Shown here in pieces: positions 17,083 to 26,408 of a stretch of 64,000 bases of DNA. Under the pieces are notes generated by a model. The model saw nothing but the letters and a program-made list of their open reading frames with translations, ran no database searches and had not been told where the DNA came from. A program made the translations under genes and the position numbers. Each line of letters starts with the position of its first letter. Position 1 is the first letter of the stretch. Origin of the DNA: Blastopirellula marina DSM 3645 (GTDB lineage Bacteria > Planctomycetota > Planctomycetia > Pirellulales > Pirellulaceae); the NCBI RefSeq assembly GCF_000153105.1, contig NZ_CH672376.1:3192503-3256502 (forward strand). The letters are read 5' to 3'.

Positions 17083-19536
17083 TTAGTGATTAAAGAGAAA
17101 CTCTTTCGACGTGAGCAAGCTCCAGAAAAGATCGTCCACTAATTCTTGCCGATCCTCGGCTTTGAGTTGTTCAAACTCGGCCGAGATCGCTTCCGTTTCA
17201 GCGGTCGTGGGGAAGCGGCAAAGCGTCGCCAGATAGGCTTCTTCAATGATTTCTGCGGGCGACTTGTCGCTCGTCGCCAATTGACGCGAACGGCTATCTT
17301 TGGCGCCCAATTTTTTCAGTAACGTCTCGCCGTTATAGAGATGCAGCGCCTGCGTCATCGACGGTTCGTCGCTCCGTTCGCACTCGCAGGTGATCAGACG
17401 TTCGGGACGACCAAAGGTCGCCAGAAAGTCGGACTCCACGCTCGCATCAGGCAGTTGCATCGCGCGCGTACCGGCGTCAAAACCTTTGAAGGTTGACGGC
17501 GCTTTGGTCACAGCGGCGTAAGCGTCCAGGATCACTTCGGCGGAAAGCCGACGCGGGTAGTAGCGAGAATAAAAGCGCCCGTCGTTTTGGTTCCCTGCCA
17601 ACGGTTGGCTGCTGCGCTGGTAGGCGGCCGATTGCATGATGACTCGCATCAGTTCTTTGAGTTGGAAGTCATGCTGGACCAGATATTGTTGCGTCGCGGC
17701 GAGCAGTTCTTCGTTGCTGGCCGGATTGGTCAGGCGAACGTCATCAACTTTTTCGACCAGCCCCACTCCGAAGTAGTTCGCCCAGACGCGATTGACAATG
17801 GCCCGCGAGAAATAGGGGTTTTCTTTCGAGGTAAGCCAATCGGCCATGTGCTCGCGGCGATCTTCCGTCGCAGCAAATGGGATCGCTTCGCCGTCTAGTG
17901 GACGAGGCAACTGCGGTTTGCCGGTTCTCGGTTGGACTAGTTCTCCGGCGGTGTCGGCAAAGACGGTTCGCTTGCCGTCGCCGCTGCGGTAATCGCCGCC
18001 CCAACCTTTGCCGCGGACGCGCGAGAAGAGATTCGCCATGCCGAAGTACTGGTCGTTGGTCCATTTTTCCAGCGGATGGTTGTGACACTTTGCACAGCCG
18101 ATCGAGAGACCGAGAAACGCCTGGGCGACGGTTTCGGCCATCACGGTCGGATCTTGATGGAGCGCATAAAAGTTGGCGGCGCCGTTGTCGTAGGTCCCGC
18201 CGCTCGCGGTCACCAGTTCATGCACCATTTCGTCCCACGGACGGTTTTTCTCGACCTGACCCCGGATCCAACCGTAGTAGCTTTTCACCGCTTCGGGACG
18301 AAGCCGATCGCCGCTGACCAACAGCAGATCGGACCATTGGTAAGACCAATAGTCGACAAACTCGGGACGTTTCAACAGCGCGTCGATCAATTTGTCGCGT
18401 TTGGCCGGATCGTGGTCGGCGAGAAAATCGCGCGTCTCGGCGGTGGTCGGCAAAATGCCGATTGCATCGAGATAAGCGCGGCGGACAAACTGGGCGTCAT
18501 CGGCCGGCGGAGACGGCGGCAGGTTCAAGCTATCGAGTTTCGCCAGGATCATCTCGTCGATGAAATTGCGCCGCGGTGCGGCGGCGATCGCGACCGCAGC
18601 CGGTTCGCCGGGATAGGGAACGCTGACGAATGCGAGGACGTTTTGGTTCAAAAACCAAGCCTTCACGGCGCCTTCGCCGGGGCCCACAATCGAAACATGA
18701 CCGTCGGCGGCGACTTCGGCGACCGATGTATTCACCGAGTCAAACTTGGCCCAGCGCGTGACATCTTCGCGGCGACCATCCTCGTAATGCGCGATGACGA
18801 CCAGTTGTTGTTCGTCGCCGGGCGATTGACGACTTGCCGCCGGTAGGATCTGGAGGTGATCCAACCGCGCGTCGGATTCTTGCGGCGGCGGAGCGCCGTC
18901 GGCGATCCACTCGGCGATCGCCAGATAGTCGGGTGAACTGACTTCAAATCGCACGCCCCCTTTATGGGGCAACGTGCCGGTAGGCTTGAGCAGCAGCAAA
19001 CTGCGGCCTGGATCGCTGTACGTCACTCGGCGTCCACGAGCATGCCGCGTGATCGAGTCGTAGTCGGACGCCGGATCGTACCCGAAGAGCGAGAGTTTGA
19101 ATCCCTTTTTGCCGGCCAGTGCGCCATGGCATGCGCCGCCGTTGCAATTCGCTTTCGAGAAGATCGACAAGATTTGATTGCGGAAGTTCCAGTGGAACTC
19201 CGTCTCTTGACCCGTCACGCGCACCTGCGCGGTTGCGGTCAGTTCTCCTGCGGTAGCGGTGATTGTCGCCAGTCCGTTTGCGTGCGGAATGACCGATCCA
19301 TTTTTTACAGTAGCGATCGATTCGTCCGACGATTTCCAGACCACGTCGCGGGCTTCAGCCAACGCCTGGTCACCGTCCAATCGCTGCGCAACGATGCGTT
19401 GCGACGATTTGACAGTATCGAGGACGATCTCGCCGGGGAGCACGCTGAGCGAAGGCTCGGTTGCATGCAAATCGCCGACGACGGCGGCATAAGCCGCGGC
19501 CAGTGCGAGTGAAAGGAAAACACGATGGACGCGCAT
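17083..19536 (-). CDS. DUF1549/DUF1553 secreted protein with Ig-like and cytochrome-type motifs
   Basis: An 817-residue protein with a signal peptide. An Ig-like (Big_2-type) module spans about residues 25-115, followed by the cysteine-containing block NCNGGACHGALAGKKGFKLS. DUF1549 begins at FIDEMILAKLDSLNLPPSP (about residue 325) and contains a CxxCH site in CAKCHNHPLEKWTNDQY. DUF1553 occupies roughly the last 250 residues, from FSRAIVNRVWANYFGVG onward. Such proteins are expanded in planctomycetes and are predicted to be exported, haem-binding and large; their reaction is unknown. It lies 20 bases from the WD40/cytochrome gene and 42 from the DUF1501 gene, consistent with one transcript. 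Confidence 0.88.
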   Translation of the reverse strand: MRVHRVFLSLALAAAYAAVVGDLHATEPSLSVLPGEIVLDTVKSSQRIVAQRLDGDQALAEARDVVWKSSDESIATVKNGSVIPHANGLATITATAGELTATAQVRVTGQETEFHWNFRNQILSIFSKANCNGGACHGALAGKKGFKLSLFGYDPASDYDSITRHARGRRVTYSDPGRSLLLLKPTGTLPHKGGVRFEVSSPDYLAIAEWIADGAPPPQESDARLDHLQILPAASRQSPGDEQQLVVIAHYEDGRREDVTRWAKFDSVNTSVAEVAADGHVSIVGPGEGAVKAWFLNQNVLAFVSVPYPGEPAAVAIAAAPRRNFIDEMILAKLDSLNLPPSPPADDAQFVRRAYLDAIGILPTTAETRDFLADHDPAKRDKLIDALLKRPEFVDYWSYQWSDLLLVSGDRLRPEAVKSYYGWIRGQVEKNRPWDEMVHELVTASGGTYDNGAANFYALHQDPTVMAETVAQAFLGLSIGCAKCHNHPLEKWTNDQYFGMANLFSRVRGKGWGGDYRSGDGKRTVFADTAGELVQPRTGKPQLPRPLDGEAIPFAATEDRREHMADWLTSKENPYFSRAIVNRVWANYFGVGLVEKVDDVRLTNPASNEELLAATQQYLVQHDFQLKELMRVIMQSAAYQRSSQPLAGNQNDGRFYSRYYPRRLSAEVILDAYAAVTKAPSTFKGFDAGTRAMQLPDASVESDFLATFGRPERLITCECERSDEPSMTQALHLYNGETLLKKLGAKDSRSRQLATSDKSPAEIIEEAYLATLCRFPTTAETEAISAEFEQLKAEDRQELVDDLFWSLLTSKEFLFNH

Positions 19537-19578
19537 GGATCCTCTGTAAGTGGAAGAAAATCAGGGAATAGCGCCGCG

Positions 19579-20955
19579 TTAGAATAATTCATCGATTGCG
19601 TGCGCTCCAAAATCAACCAACGGGAACGGCCGACCGGCAGGACCCGGCAGCGTTGTTTCTAAATCGAGTCCGAGACTGCGATAGATGGTCGCGACCACCT
19701 CGGACGGCGGTGTGGGACGTTCGGCCGGATAGGCGCCGTTGGGATCGCTGCGTCCCACGACGCGACCTCCTTGAACTCCGCCGCCGGCGAAATAAACGGT
19801 AAAGCATTGCGGCCAATGGTCGCGGCCGCCGGCAGGATTGACGCGCGGCGTCCGACCGAACTCGGCCAGATTGCAGACCAGCGTGTTTTCGAGCAGGCCG
19901 CGATCAACCAAATCGGTGATCAAAGCCGAGTAGGCCTGGTCGTACATCGGCGCGACAATTTCTTTCATCCCTTCGATCGACGTGAACGGCTTCGAGCCGT
20001 GGATGTCCCACGTAATCTCATTGAAGACGGTCAGAAACGTATTGACGGTGACAAAGCGAACGCCGGCTTCGATCAAGCGTCGCGCCAACAAGCAACTTTG
20101 ACCAAAGCGATTCATGCCGTAACGCTCGCGCAGCGCCGGCGGTTCTTTCGTGAGATCAAACGCGTCACGAGCGGCCGGGCTGGTGATCATGCGATAGGCC
20201 GACTCAAAGTTCGCGTCCATCAGCTTGGCGCTCTCGCTCGCTTCAAAGTTGCGCATCGTGCCTTCGACAATCTGGCGCAAGCGGCGACGACGCTCTAAGC
20301 GGGCCTGGCCGATTTCTTTGGGCGGCAATAAGTCGGGAACCTGGAAGTTCGGTTTCGAGGGATCGGCCATCAACGCGAACGGATCAAACGCTTTGCCCAA
20401 GAATCCGGCGTCTTGTCCATGCGGCAGATTGCCGCCGGTGTTGCCCATCGGCTCTGGCAAGATCACATGGGCCGGCAAGTCGGTCTTGCGGCCGCGGAGA
20501 TACTCGAGCACGCAACCGGCGTGCGGCGTGTTGACGCCGCCGGTAAACAGGCGACCCGTTTGCAACATCTGATGGCCGGTATCATGAACGGCGGCCGCCG
20601 TGTGATAACAACTGCGAACCAGGGAAAACTTATCGGCGATCGCCGCATGTTTCGGCAGGATCTCGGTCAGTTGAATGTCGGGGCTTTTGGTGGCGATCGG
20701 CTTGAAGGGACCGCGAACTTCGGCCGGCGCATCAGGTTTCGGATCGAACGTATCCATCTGGCTCGGCGCGCCCAGATTGAAGATCATGATGACGCTGCGC
20801 TCGTCATGATTATCGGCGACAGCGCCTTGAGCTTGGGCGGCCAACAAATGGGGAAGCGACAAACCAAGCGCACCCAGCGCGCCCACTTGCAAGAAATCGC
20901 GACGGACCATGCCGTCGCAAGTCACCGACTTGGCGCGAGAGGTGAGTTGAAGCAT
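19579..20955 (-). CDS. DUF1501 family protein with Tat-type signal
   Basis: This 458-residue protein has a twin-arginine-like export signal (VRRDFLQVGALGALGLSLPH) starting at about residue 17; an internal ATG at residue 16 is a possible start. The body carries DUF1501 features such as SVIMIFNLGAPSQMDTFDPK and NLAEFGRTPRVNPAGGRDHW, related to the alkaline phosphatase/sulfatase-like fold. It is first in the minus-strand set with the DUF1549/DUF1553 and WD40/cytochrome genes. DUF1501 and DUF1549/1553 genes are almost always neighbours in planctomycetes; the joint function is unproven. Confidence 0.9.
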   Translation of the reverse strand: MLQLTSRAKSVTCDGMVRRDFLQVGALGALGLSLPHLLAAQAQGAVADNHDERSVIMIFNLGAPSQMDTFDPKPDAPAEVRGPFKPIATKSPDIQLTEILPKHAAIADKFSLVRSCYHTAAAVHDTGHQMLQTGRLFTGGVNTPHAGCVLEYLRGRKTDLPAHVILPEPMGNTGGNLPHGQDAGFLGKAFDPFALMADPSKPNFQVPDLLPPKEIGQARLERRRRLRQIVEGTMRNFEASESAKLMDANFESAYRMITSPAARDAFDLTKEPPALRERYGMNRFGQSCLLARRLIEAGVRFVTVNTFLTVFNEITWDIHGSKPFTSIEGMKEIVAPMYDQAYSALITDLVDRGLLENTLVCNLAEFGRTPRVNPAGGRDHWPQCFTVYFAGGGVQGGRVVGRSDPNGAYPAERPTPPSEVVATIYRSLGLDLETTLPGPAGRPFPLVDFGAHAIDELF

Positions 20956-21103
20956 ATCGCCGCGCGGGGGTAGGTAGAATGCGACTGGAAGGAGGGACTT
21001 TCCTTCAACCTATCGACCCCGTCTTAAGGCGTCAATCTTTTTCCGCAGAGAATATGGCGATTCGGCAGCGAATCAATGCGACTCCCACCGTCGATCTTAA
21101 AGC

Positions 21104-22837
21104 CTAGCGAGAATTTGAGTTACGTAGCGCAGCCATCTTGGCTAGGGGAGAATCACCTGGCGCTAGAACGATCAATTCATCCTTGCGCAGGAAGTAGGGC
21201 GCCGACTCGATGACGCTCAGTTGTTGTTGCGTTTCGGCCGATAGCCGATCGTAGTGCCCGCGCGTGGTGACGATCAATGGAGACCGGCTGGATGCGATCG
21301 ACTGTTGCAGCAGCGACTCGTCGCCGTTCACCTCGCGAATCGCGCGCCCGCTATAGAAGATCCAACTCGGCTCGAGCGTGTTGTAGGCGAACAGTTCGTC
21401 GTCGCTCTCGCGCAGGAGCGAAATGATCGGTTGATTCAATTGGTGCCGATCAATCCGCTGGGCCGCGAAGGCGAACATCAGCAGGATGAACGCGAGACTT
21501 GTTCCTCCATAAACCGATAGTGCGGCGCCTGGCTGATTTTTGCGGAGGAAGTAAATCGCGGCGATTCCTCCCACAAGCGGTGCGATGCCGACCACCGCCA
21601 AAATGGTTTCGCCTGGGATGAATTGATCGATCGCTAACGGGGCGCCGACCAAAAATCCAATGCCGATCATGATCGAAATCGCAAATCCGCTGATGTACCA
21701 GTTCCGGCTGACTTGCGTCTCACCAGAAACAAGTCGCGCCAGCGCCGTGCCGACTAGCAGCGCCAAAGCGGGATAACAGGGCGTGACGTAACTCGGCAGT
21801 TTTGTTTTGGCGATCGTAAACAGCGTGATCCAAACTCCGCACCAACAGGCCAGAAAGATCAAGCCGGGCGTCTCCTTCGCGCGGCGACCGATTTGAGCGC
21901 CGACGTCGAGAATGGTCTCGAGGAAGAAAATTGACCACGGAAAAAAGCCGATACAGATCGCGATAACATAGAAGATGACAGGCCCTTGATGCCCTTCCAT
22001 CGCCGACGTCGCACGGCCGAGATTGTGTTCCCAGAAGAAGCCTTGGATCCAAGCGAATTCACGCAGCGCGACCCACAGATACCAGGGCAGCGCGACGGCC
22101 AATGCGGCGACGATCGCCAAAGCGGGACGCATGAACCAGCATGTTTTGAGAAAGTGCAGCGGCGCGAACGGCTTCAGCGGCGTGAGCCAACGACGCCAAC
22201 CGGTCGCCGCGTCGGCAGGCAAACGCTGGATCAACAGGAACATTCCGATGATCGCCGTCGGCAGCACCAGGCCGATTGGACCCTTGGCCAACATCGCGAG
22301 TCCCATCGATCCGTAGAGGAGCGCGACTTTCCACCACGTTTCTGGATAATATTTGGAATCGGGTTTCGACCAATCGCCCACTCCCCAGACGTAAACCCAC
22401 ATCGACAGGGCCACGGTAAAAATCAACAGCGCATCGGGCGTCGCAATCCGAGCCGCCATCGCAAACATCAATGACGTCGCCAGCGCCAAAGCGCCCCAAA
22501 ACGCGGCCTCGGGATTGAACAGTCGACGTCCCATGTCGTAAGTCAGCAGCACGACCGAAACGCTCAGCGCGGCGGACCAAAAGCGCGCGGCGAACTCGTT
22601 GACCCCCAATGTCGAGTAGGAAGTCATCATCAGCCAATACAGCAGGACCGGCTTGTGAGAGCGAACCTCGTCGTTGAAGCGCGGAGTAATCCAGTCGTTG
22701 GCTTGCAGCATTTCGACCGCGCAGCCGGCATTGCGCGGTTCGTCACGATCCCACAGCCGAGGGCCGCCGAGATTGATGAAAAACGCCGCTGCAGATACGC
22801 AGGCCAACAGCCAAGGGGCAAGTCGTCCCCCCTTCAT
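21104..22837 (-). CDS. Glycosyltransferase family 39-like membrane protein (ArnT/PMT type)
   Basis: 577 residues from the ATG at 22837, chosen because AAAGGA lies about seven bases upstream; a TTG two codons earlier is the alternative. It has about a dozen membrane helices. The first periplasmic loop carries WDRDEPRNAG, with the acidic pair D32/E33 expected for the catalytic/metal site of GT-C enzymes. These enzymes move a sugar from a polyprenyl-phosphate donor to lipid or protein on the outer face of the cytoplasmic membrane. Acceptor and sugar are unknown. The neighbouring divergent PAP2 phosphatase could recycle a lipid carrier, which is inference. Confidence 0.85.
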   Translation of the reverse strand: MKGGRLAPWLLACVSAAAFFINLGGPRLWDRDEPRNAGCAVEMLQANDWITPRFNDEVRSHKPVLLYWLMMTSYSTLGVNEFAARFWSAALSVSVVLLTYDMGRRLFNPEAAFWGALALATSLMFAMAARIATPDALLIFTVALSMWVYVWGVGDWSKPDSKYYPETWWKVALLYGSMGLAMLAKGPIGLVLPTAIIGMFLLIQRLPADAATGWRRWLTPLKPFAPLHFLKTCWFMRPALAIVAALAVALPWYLWVALREFAWIQGFFWEHNLGRATSAMEGHQGPVIFYVIAICIGFFPWSIFFLETILDVGAQIGRRAKETPGLIFLACWCGVWITLFTIAKTKLPSYVTPCYPALALLVGTALARLVSGETQVSRNWYISGFAISIMIGIGFLVGAPLAIDQFIPGETILAVVGIAPLVGGIAAIYFLRKNQPGAALSVYGGTSLAFILLMFAFAAQRIDRHQLNQPIISLLRESDDELFAYNTLEPSWIFYSGRAIREVNGDESLLQQSIASSRSPLIVTTRGHYDRLSAETQQQLSVIESAPYFLRKDELIVLAPGDSPLAKMAALRNSNSR

Positions 22838-22972
22838 AAGCAATCCTTTGCTATCGTGTGAAAATAGGCTGTCGAAGCTTACTCTGAGGCGCCAGCAGAA
22901 AGCAACGTCAATTCCATGGCTGGAATTTGCTGTTCGACGCCAGCATACTGCCCGCTACACTGTTCGACTTGT

Positions 22973-23800
22973 ATGATACGAAGCTTTCTGAACGATTGTT
23001 TGGCAGTTGAGAAATTGGCGTCAAAGCCCCAAAAAATTGCGACCGCGGTCGAGTCGCCGTCGCTGGCGGTCTACGCCGAGGAACTAGCCGCCGCGCCGAC
23101 CTCGATGCGGCGCGTCTATTATCTGGCGGCTGCGCTGTTTTTGCTCGGATTTCTCGCGCTGCCGATTGACCATGCGGCAGGCGCCAATTTTGTGGAGCCC
23201 GGCGATCTGGCCTGGAAGATCGAAGGAGACCTGCGGACTCTGTTTCTGTTGAGCGAAGCGTTTGCCCATGGGACCGGGGTCATTGTGATCGTGATTGCGC
23301 TGGCCGTCTTGGATCGGCGACATCGCAACTTGTTTTTTGTGCCGCTGCTCACCGCGCTGGGGGGAGGCATGTTGGCCAACATTCTAAAAGTTTCGCTGTT
23401 GGCCCGCATTCGTCCGCATGCGTTCGACTTTACGCAATCGATTTGGGGGACGTTTTATGCGGCGCTGCCGCTATTCAATTCAGCCGCGTGGTCGCATCTC
23501 GGCGAGCATGATTACCAAGGCTGTCCGTCGGCCCACTCGGCGACCGCCGCCGCGCTGGCGGTTGCGTTGACGTTGATCTATCCACACGGCCGCTGGCTGT
23601 TTGTGGGGCTGACGTTGATGGCCGGTTTTCAGCGCGTGTTGGTAGGCGCTCATTTTCCCAGCGACGTAATTTGGGGCTGGTCGGTCGGAACTGTCTTTGC
23701 CGCGGTGATCTTGGATCACGGTCGCTTAATTCGTTGGGCGAATGCCTGGGTGCGTCGTTTTCGCCGCATCTGGGGCGTTACGAAGAGCGCAGAAAAATAG
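22973..23800 (+). CDS. PAP2-type phosphatase, membrane protein
   Basis: About 275 residues from the ATG at 22973; the frame extends to 22916 with unconvincing, Cys-rich codons. It has several membrane helices and the three PAP2 phosphatase blocks: K...RP in KVSLLARIRPHAF (seven residues between Lys and Arg, one more than usual), PSAHSATA with the catalytic His, and QRVLVGAHFPSDVIWG with the second His and Asp. These enzymes dephosphorylate lipid phosphates such as undecaprenyl diphosphate or phosphatidic acid at the membrane. It diverges from the GT39-like gene. An obvious Shine-Dalgarno sequence is lacking. Confidence 0.82.
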   Translation: MIRSFLNDCLAVEKLASKPQKIATAVESPSLAVYAEELAAAPTSMRRVYYLAAALFLLGFLALPIDHAAGANFVEPGDLAWKIEGDLRTLFLLSEAFAHGTGVIVIVIALAVLDRRHRNLFFVPLLTALGGGMLANILKVSLLARIRPHAFDFTQSIWGTFYAALPLFNSAAWSHLGEHDYQGCPSAHSATAAALAVALTLIYPHGRWLFVGLTLMAGFQRVLVGAHFPSDVIWGWSVGTVFAAVILDHGRLIRWANAWVRRFRRIWGVTKSAEK

Positions 23801-23828
23801 CGGACGTCGCTCGGCGACGCCCGCTATT
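23792..23828 (-). terminator. Intrinsic terminator of the FKBP gene
   Basis: A 13-base-pair stem with one mismatch and a five-base loop spans 23796-23828. Read on the minus strand, the stem is followed by TTTTT, so it fits termination of the FKBP gene. On the plus strand no T tract follows, though the hairpin touches the stop of the PAP2 gene. Confidence 0.75.
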
Positions 23829-23877
23829 GGGTTGAAACATCTTCACGCAGTAGAAGGCTCTAGAGAGCCAACTGGCG

Positions 23878-24600
23878 TTACTTGGCGCCGCCCGGGGCAG
23901 CGGCGGCCGGCGGTAGGACTTCGAGCAGTTCGATGTCGAAGATCAGCACCGAGTTCGGCGGAATGGTCGGATTGCCCTGTTCGCCGTAGGCGAGATCGGA
24001 CGGAACGAACAGTTTCCACTTGGCGCCGGTCTTCATCAGTTCCAGCGCTTCCGTCCAGCCGGCGATCACGCGGCTGACGGGGAACCGAGCTGGTTCGCCT
24101 CGTTCGTACGAGCTATCGAAGACGGTGCCGTCGAGCAGTTCGCCTTTGTAGTGACAGACCACGTCGTTTTCTTTGGTCGGCGAGGGGCCGGTCCCTTCCT
24201 TTTCGACGATGTACTGCAGGCCGCTCTTGGTCGTCTTTACGTTCGGCTTCTTGGCGTTTTCGGCCAGGAACGCAATCCCTTTTTCTTTGGCGGCATCCAT
24301 CGATTTTTGCTGTTCGGCGATCAACATTTTCTGGAATTCGACCATGGTCGCTTGGATCTGTTCTTGGGTCAGTTGCGAATCCTTCCCTTCCAGCGATTCG
24401 GTGATGCCCAGCAGCAACGCTTTGACGTCGATCGTGGGGAGATCGGATTTGATGTTCGTGCCAAAGTTACGTCCGATGACGTAAGAGGCCTTTTGCATCG
24501 TCGAACCAAGTTCCGCTTGCGGCGCGGCCGGCTCTTGAGCCTGCAGAACGGCCGGACCGAACGAGAGGAGCGCCAGCGTCATACATAGGACGCGTTTCAT
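23878..24600 (-). CDS. FKBP-type peptidyl-prolyl cis-trans isomerase, exported
   Basis: A 240-residue protein beginning at ATG 24600, preceded by AAAGGA at six to seven bases; an upstream in-frame ATG adds five residues and is not needed. It has a signal peptide (MTLALLSFGPAVLQAQ), an FKBP N-terminal dimerisation-like helical domain (about 35-125) with KASYVIGRNFG, and a C-terminal FKBP domain (about 135-230) with VVCHYKGELLDGTVFDSS and LAYGEQGNPTIPPNS. It corresponds to the FkpA/Mip type, which folds exported proteins in the periplasm. It is a single gene with its own terminator. Confidence 0.93.
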   Translation of the reverse strand: MKRVLCMTLALLSFGPAVLQAQEPAAPQAELGSTMQKASYVIGRNFGTNIKSDLPTIDVKALLLGITESLEGKDSQLTQEQIQATMVEFQKMLIAEQQKSMDAAKEKGIAFLAENAKKPNVKTTKSGLQYIVEKEGTGPSPTKENDVVCHYKGELLDGTVFDSSYERGEPARFPVSRVIAGWTEALELMKTGAKWKLFVPSDLAYGEQGNPTIPPNSVLIFDIELLEVLPPAAAAPGGAK

Positions 24601-24724
24601 AAATAATCCTTTCAAGGAGAGGCCGCTACCGGCGGCAAGTTGGTGGGTAGACGCTCGCGGACGCGCCTTGACGGTAAGTATTATTGAAGATCTGGCGCGA
24701 ATTGGAAATCGGGGAAGAGCGAGA

Positions 24725-26125
24725 CTAGCGGATTGAGCGAAGCCATTGCGACGCGAATCGCTCGGCTTCCCCTCGGTTACGAAACAAGCGAATTTCGACC
24801 TGAGCCCCGGCGCGTTGCTCGGGAGTCAGCTTTTTTAACTGCTGCGTTTGCCACTGGGCGGCCAGGTCCTGAGCATGGAACACATTCGCGGTTCCGTAGG
24901 TTTTGCCGTCCGAAATGATCCTGACTGTCGCTGTAAAATGGGCGAATTCTGCAAACGGATGGTTGTATTGTTGCGATTTGAGATGAGCGACCATCCCCTT
25001 TTCGATCTCGCTGAGGTCGGCGCCAAAATGTTTTGAGAAATCATCTTGATTCGAGAGGATTACCCCGCCGGTCGAGACGTTGACCGAGCCCTCCATCGGC
25101 TTGATCGCGCTTAACTCACGCATCAAATCATTGAAATCAGATCGCCGCTGCGACGCGAGATAGTGCGTTAAACCCCAGGCCGAAGCGTAGCCGGTCGACG
25201 TTAAGCGGGCCGCTTTGACGGTTTGTTCGACCATGATTCCATCGGCTTGTTCGGCGTCTTTACCTTTGATGTACGACTCCAACTCGAACATCCGCATGTC
25301 GTTAATGACGCCGGCGCCTTTCCATTTCATCCGCGTGCCGAATTCGGTCGGCGCGTAATACTCGGCGATTCCTTCCGAAATCCACATCGGCCAACGCGAA
25401 AGTCGCTGTTGTACGCCGATGTTATGCAAGATCTGATGGGCGCCTTCATGGGCGATCGTGGAAATCGCCTGTTTGTAATAAAGGTCTTGTTTTAGCGGGG
25501 GATTCGTGGGGCGTTCGTACATCACCACATGATTGGCCAGCGTATCGTAGAAGGCGACAATCCCTTCGGGAACCTCGCTGAACTCTTGGTATTCGGCCTC
25601 GGTTGCAAACATGATCGCGACCAGCGGAACGTCCGGCTCATGCACATCAATCCGCTGCGCCTTGGCATGTTTCTGCATGCCTGGAATCATCGATTCCAAA
25701 ATACGCATGGTCGCTTCGGCAAACTCGTTGGACGTGTTGTAGACGAACACGTAATGCCGGCTGGTGCGCGTCTTGAAGCCGGGGAATTTTTCTTCCAGTT
25801 GTTTGGCCAACGACTTTTTGTCGAGCCCTTTGAACGGTGTGTCGGTTCGTCGCAGGTCGCTGACCGCTCGGGTCACCAATTGGCCATCGGGAAGCTCGAC
25901 AATTAGATTGCTGCCGATCATCACATGGATTCGACCGATGACCTGTTCGCCGGCTTCATCGCGGACTTCGACGCTACCGGTAAGATTGTGAGAAATGACT
26001 CCCGGCGGCAGATCGATCCCAAACGCTCTGGGGTTGGGGACTTTTGTCCCCTGAGCAAGTAGGTTCTCTCCCCCTCCTAGCAGGGCGAGCGACCATGCAA
26101 CAAGGCAAATCGCTAGTTTTCTCAT
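24725..26125 (-). CDS. DUF1570 secreted protein with HExxH motif
   Basis: 466 residues from the ATG at 26125, chosen because MRKLAICLVAWSLALLGGG is a clean signal peptide; the frame extends to 26260, and a start at 26134 is also possible. The conserved core carries HEGAH at about residues 226-230 and, 20 residues later, WISEGIAEYY, a gluzincin-like arrangement (HExxH followed by a Glu ligand). This is the hallmark of DUF1570, common in planctomycetes and predicted to be an extracytoplasmic metallopeptidase. The substrate is unknown. It diverges from the secretin-like gene across about 280 bases. Confidence 0.82.
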   Translation of the reverse strand: MRKLAICLVAWSLALLGGGENLLAQGTKVPNPRAFGIDLPPGVISHNLTGSVEVRDEAGEQVIGRIHVMIGSNLIVELPDGQLVTRAVSDLRRTDTPFKGLDKKSLAKQLEEKFPGFKTRTSRHYVFVYNTSNEFAEATMRILESMIPGMQKHAKAQRIDVHEPDVPLVAIMFATEAEYQEFSEVPEGIVAFYDTLANHVVMYERPTNPPLKQDLYYKQAISTIAHEGAHQILHNIGVQQRLSRWPMWISEGIAEYYAPTEFGTRMKWKGAGVINDMRMFELESYIKGKDAEQADGIMVEQTVKAARLTSTGYASAWGLTHYLASQRRSDFNDLMRELSAIKPMEGSVNVSTGGVILSNQDDFSKHFGADLSEIEKGMVAHLKSQQYNHPFAEFAHFTATVRIISDGKTYGTANVFHAQDLAAQWQTQQLKKLTPEQRAGAQVEIRLFRNRGEAERFASQWLRSIR

Positions 26126-26134
26126 GGCAAGCAT

Positions 26135-26408
26135 TCGGCTGCGATCGAGGACGTTCGAGAAGAGGTTGGGAAGGGTTGCCTCTATTTTGCGGCTAAACTC
26201 CTTTCTGGCAAGGAATTTCCCGCCGGTGAAATCCGAGAAAAACGAATAGTTTGCGGACACAAACTCCGGCTTTCCGGGTTAAACAAACGGGACAGTTTCT
26301 TGTTCCACTCAACTTGCTCTTCCGAATCTCGCCAAACGTGATTCTCTAAACTATTGTTTTAGAAGAGCTTACGGCATTATTTGGCGCAATTTTTCCTTTA
26401 TCGGGTCA
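26135..26408. other. Divergent intergenic region
   Basis: This stretch must hold the promoters of the DUF1570 and secretin-like genes. I see one imperfect inverted repeat at about 26344-26366 (TAAAC, four bases, GTTT with flanking TCT/AGA), AT-rich and operator-like but unproven. No small gene is evident. Confidence 0.4.
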
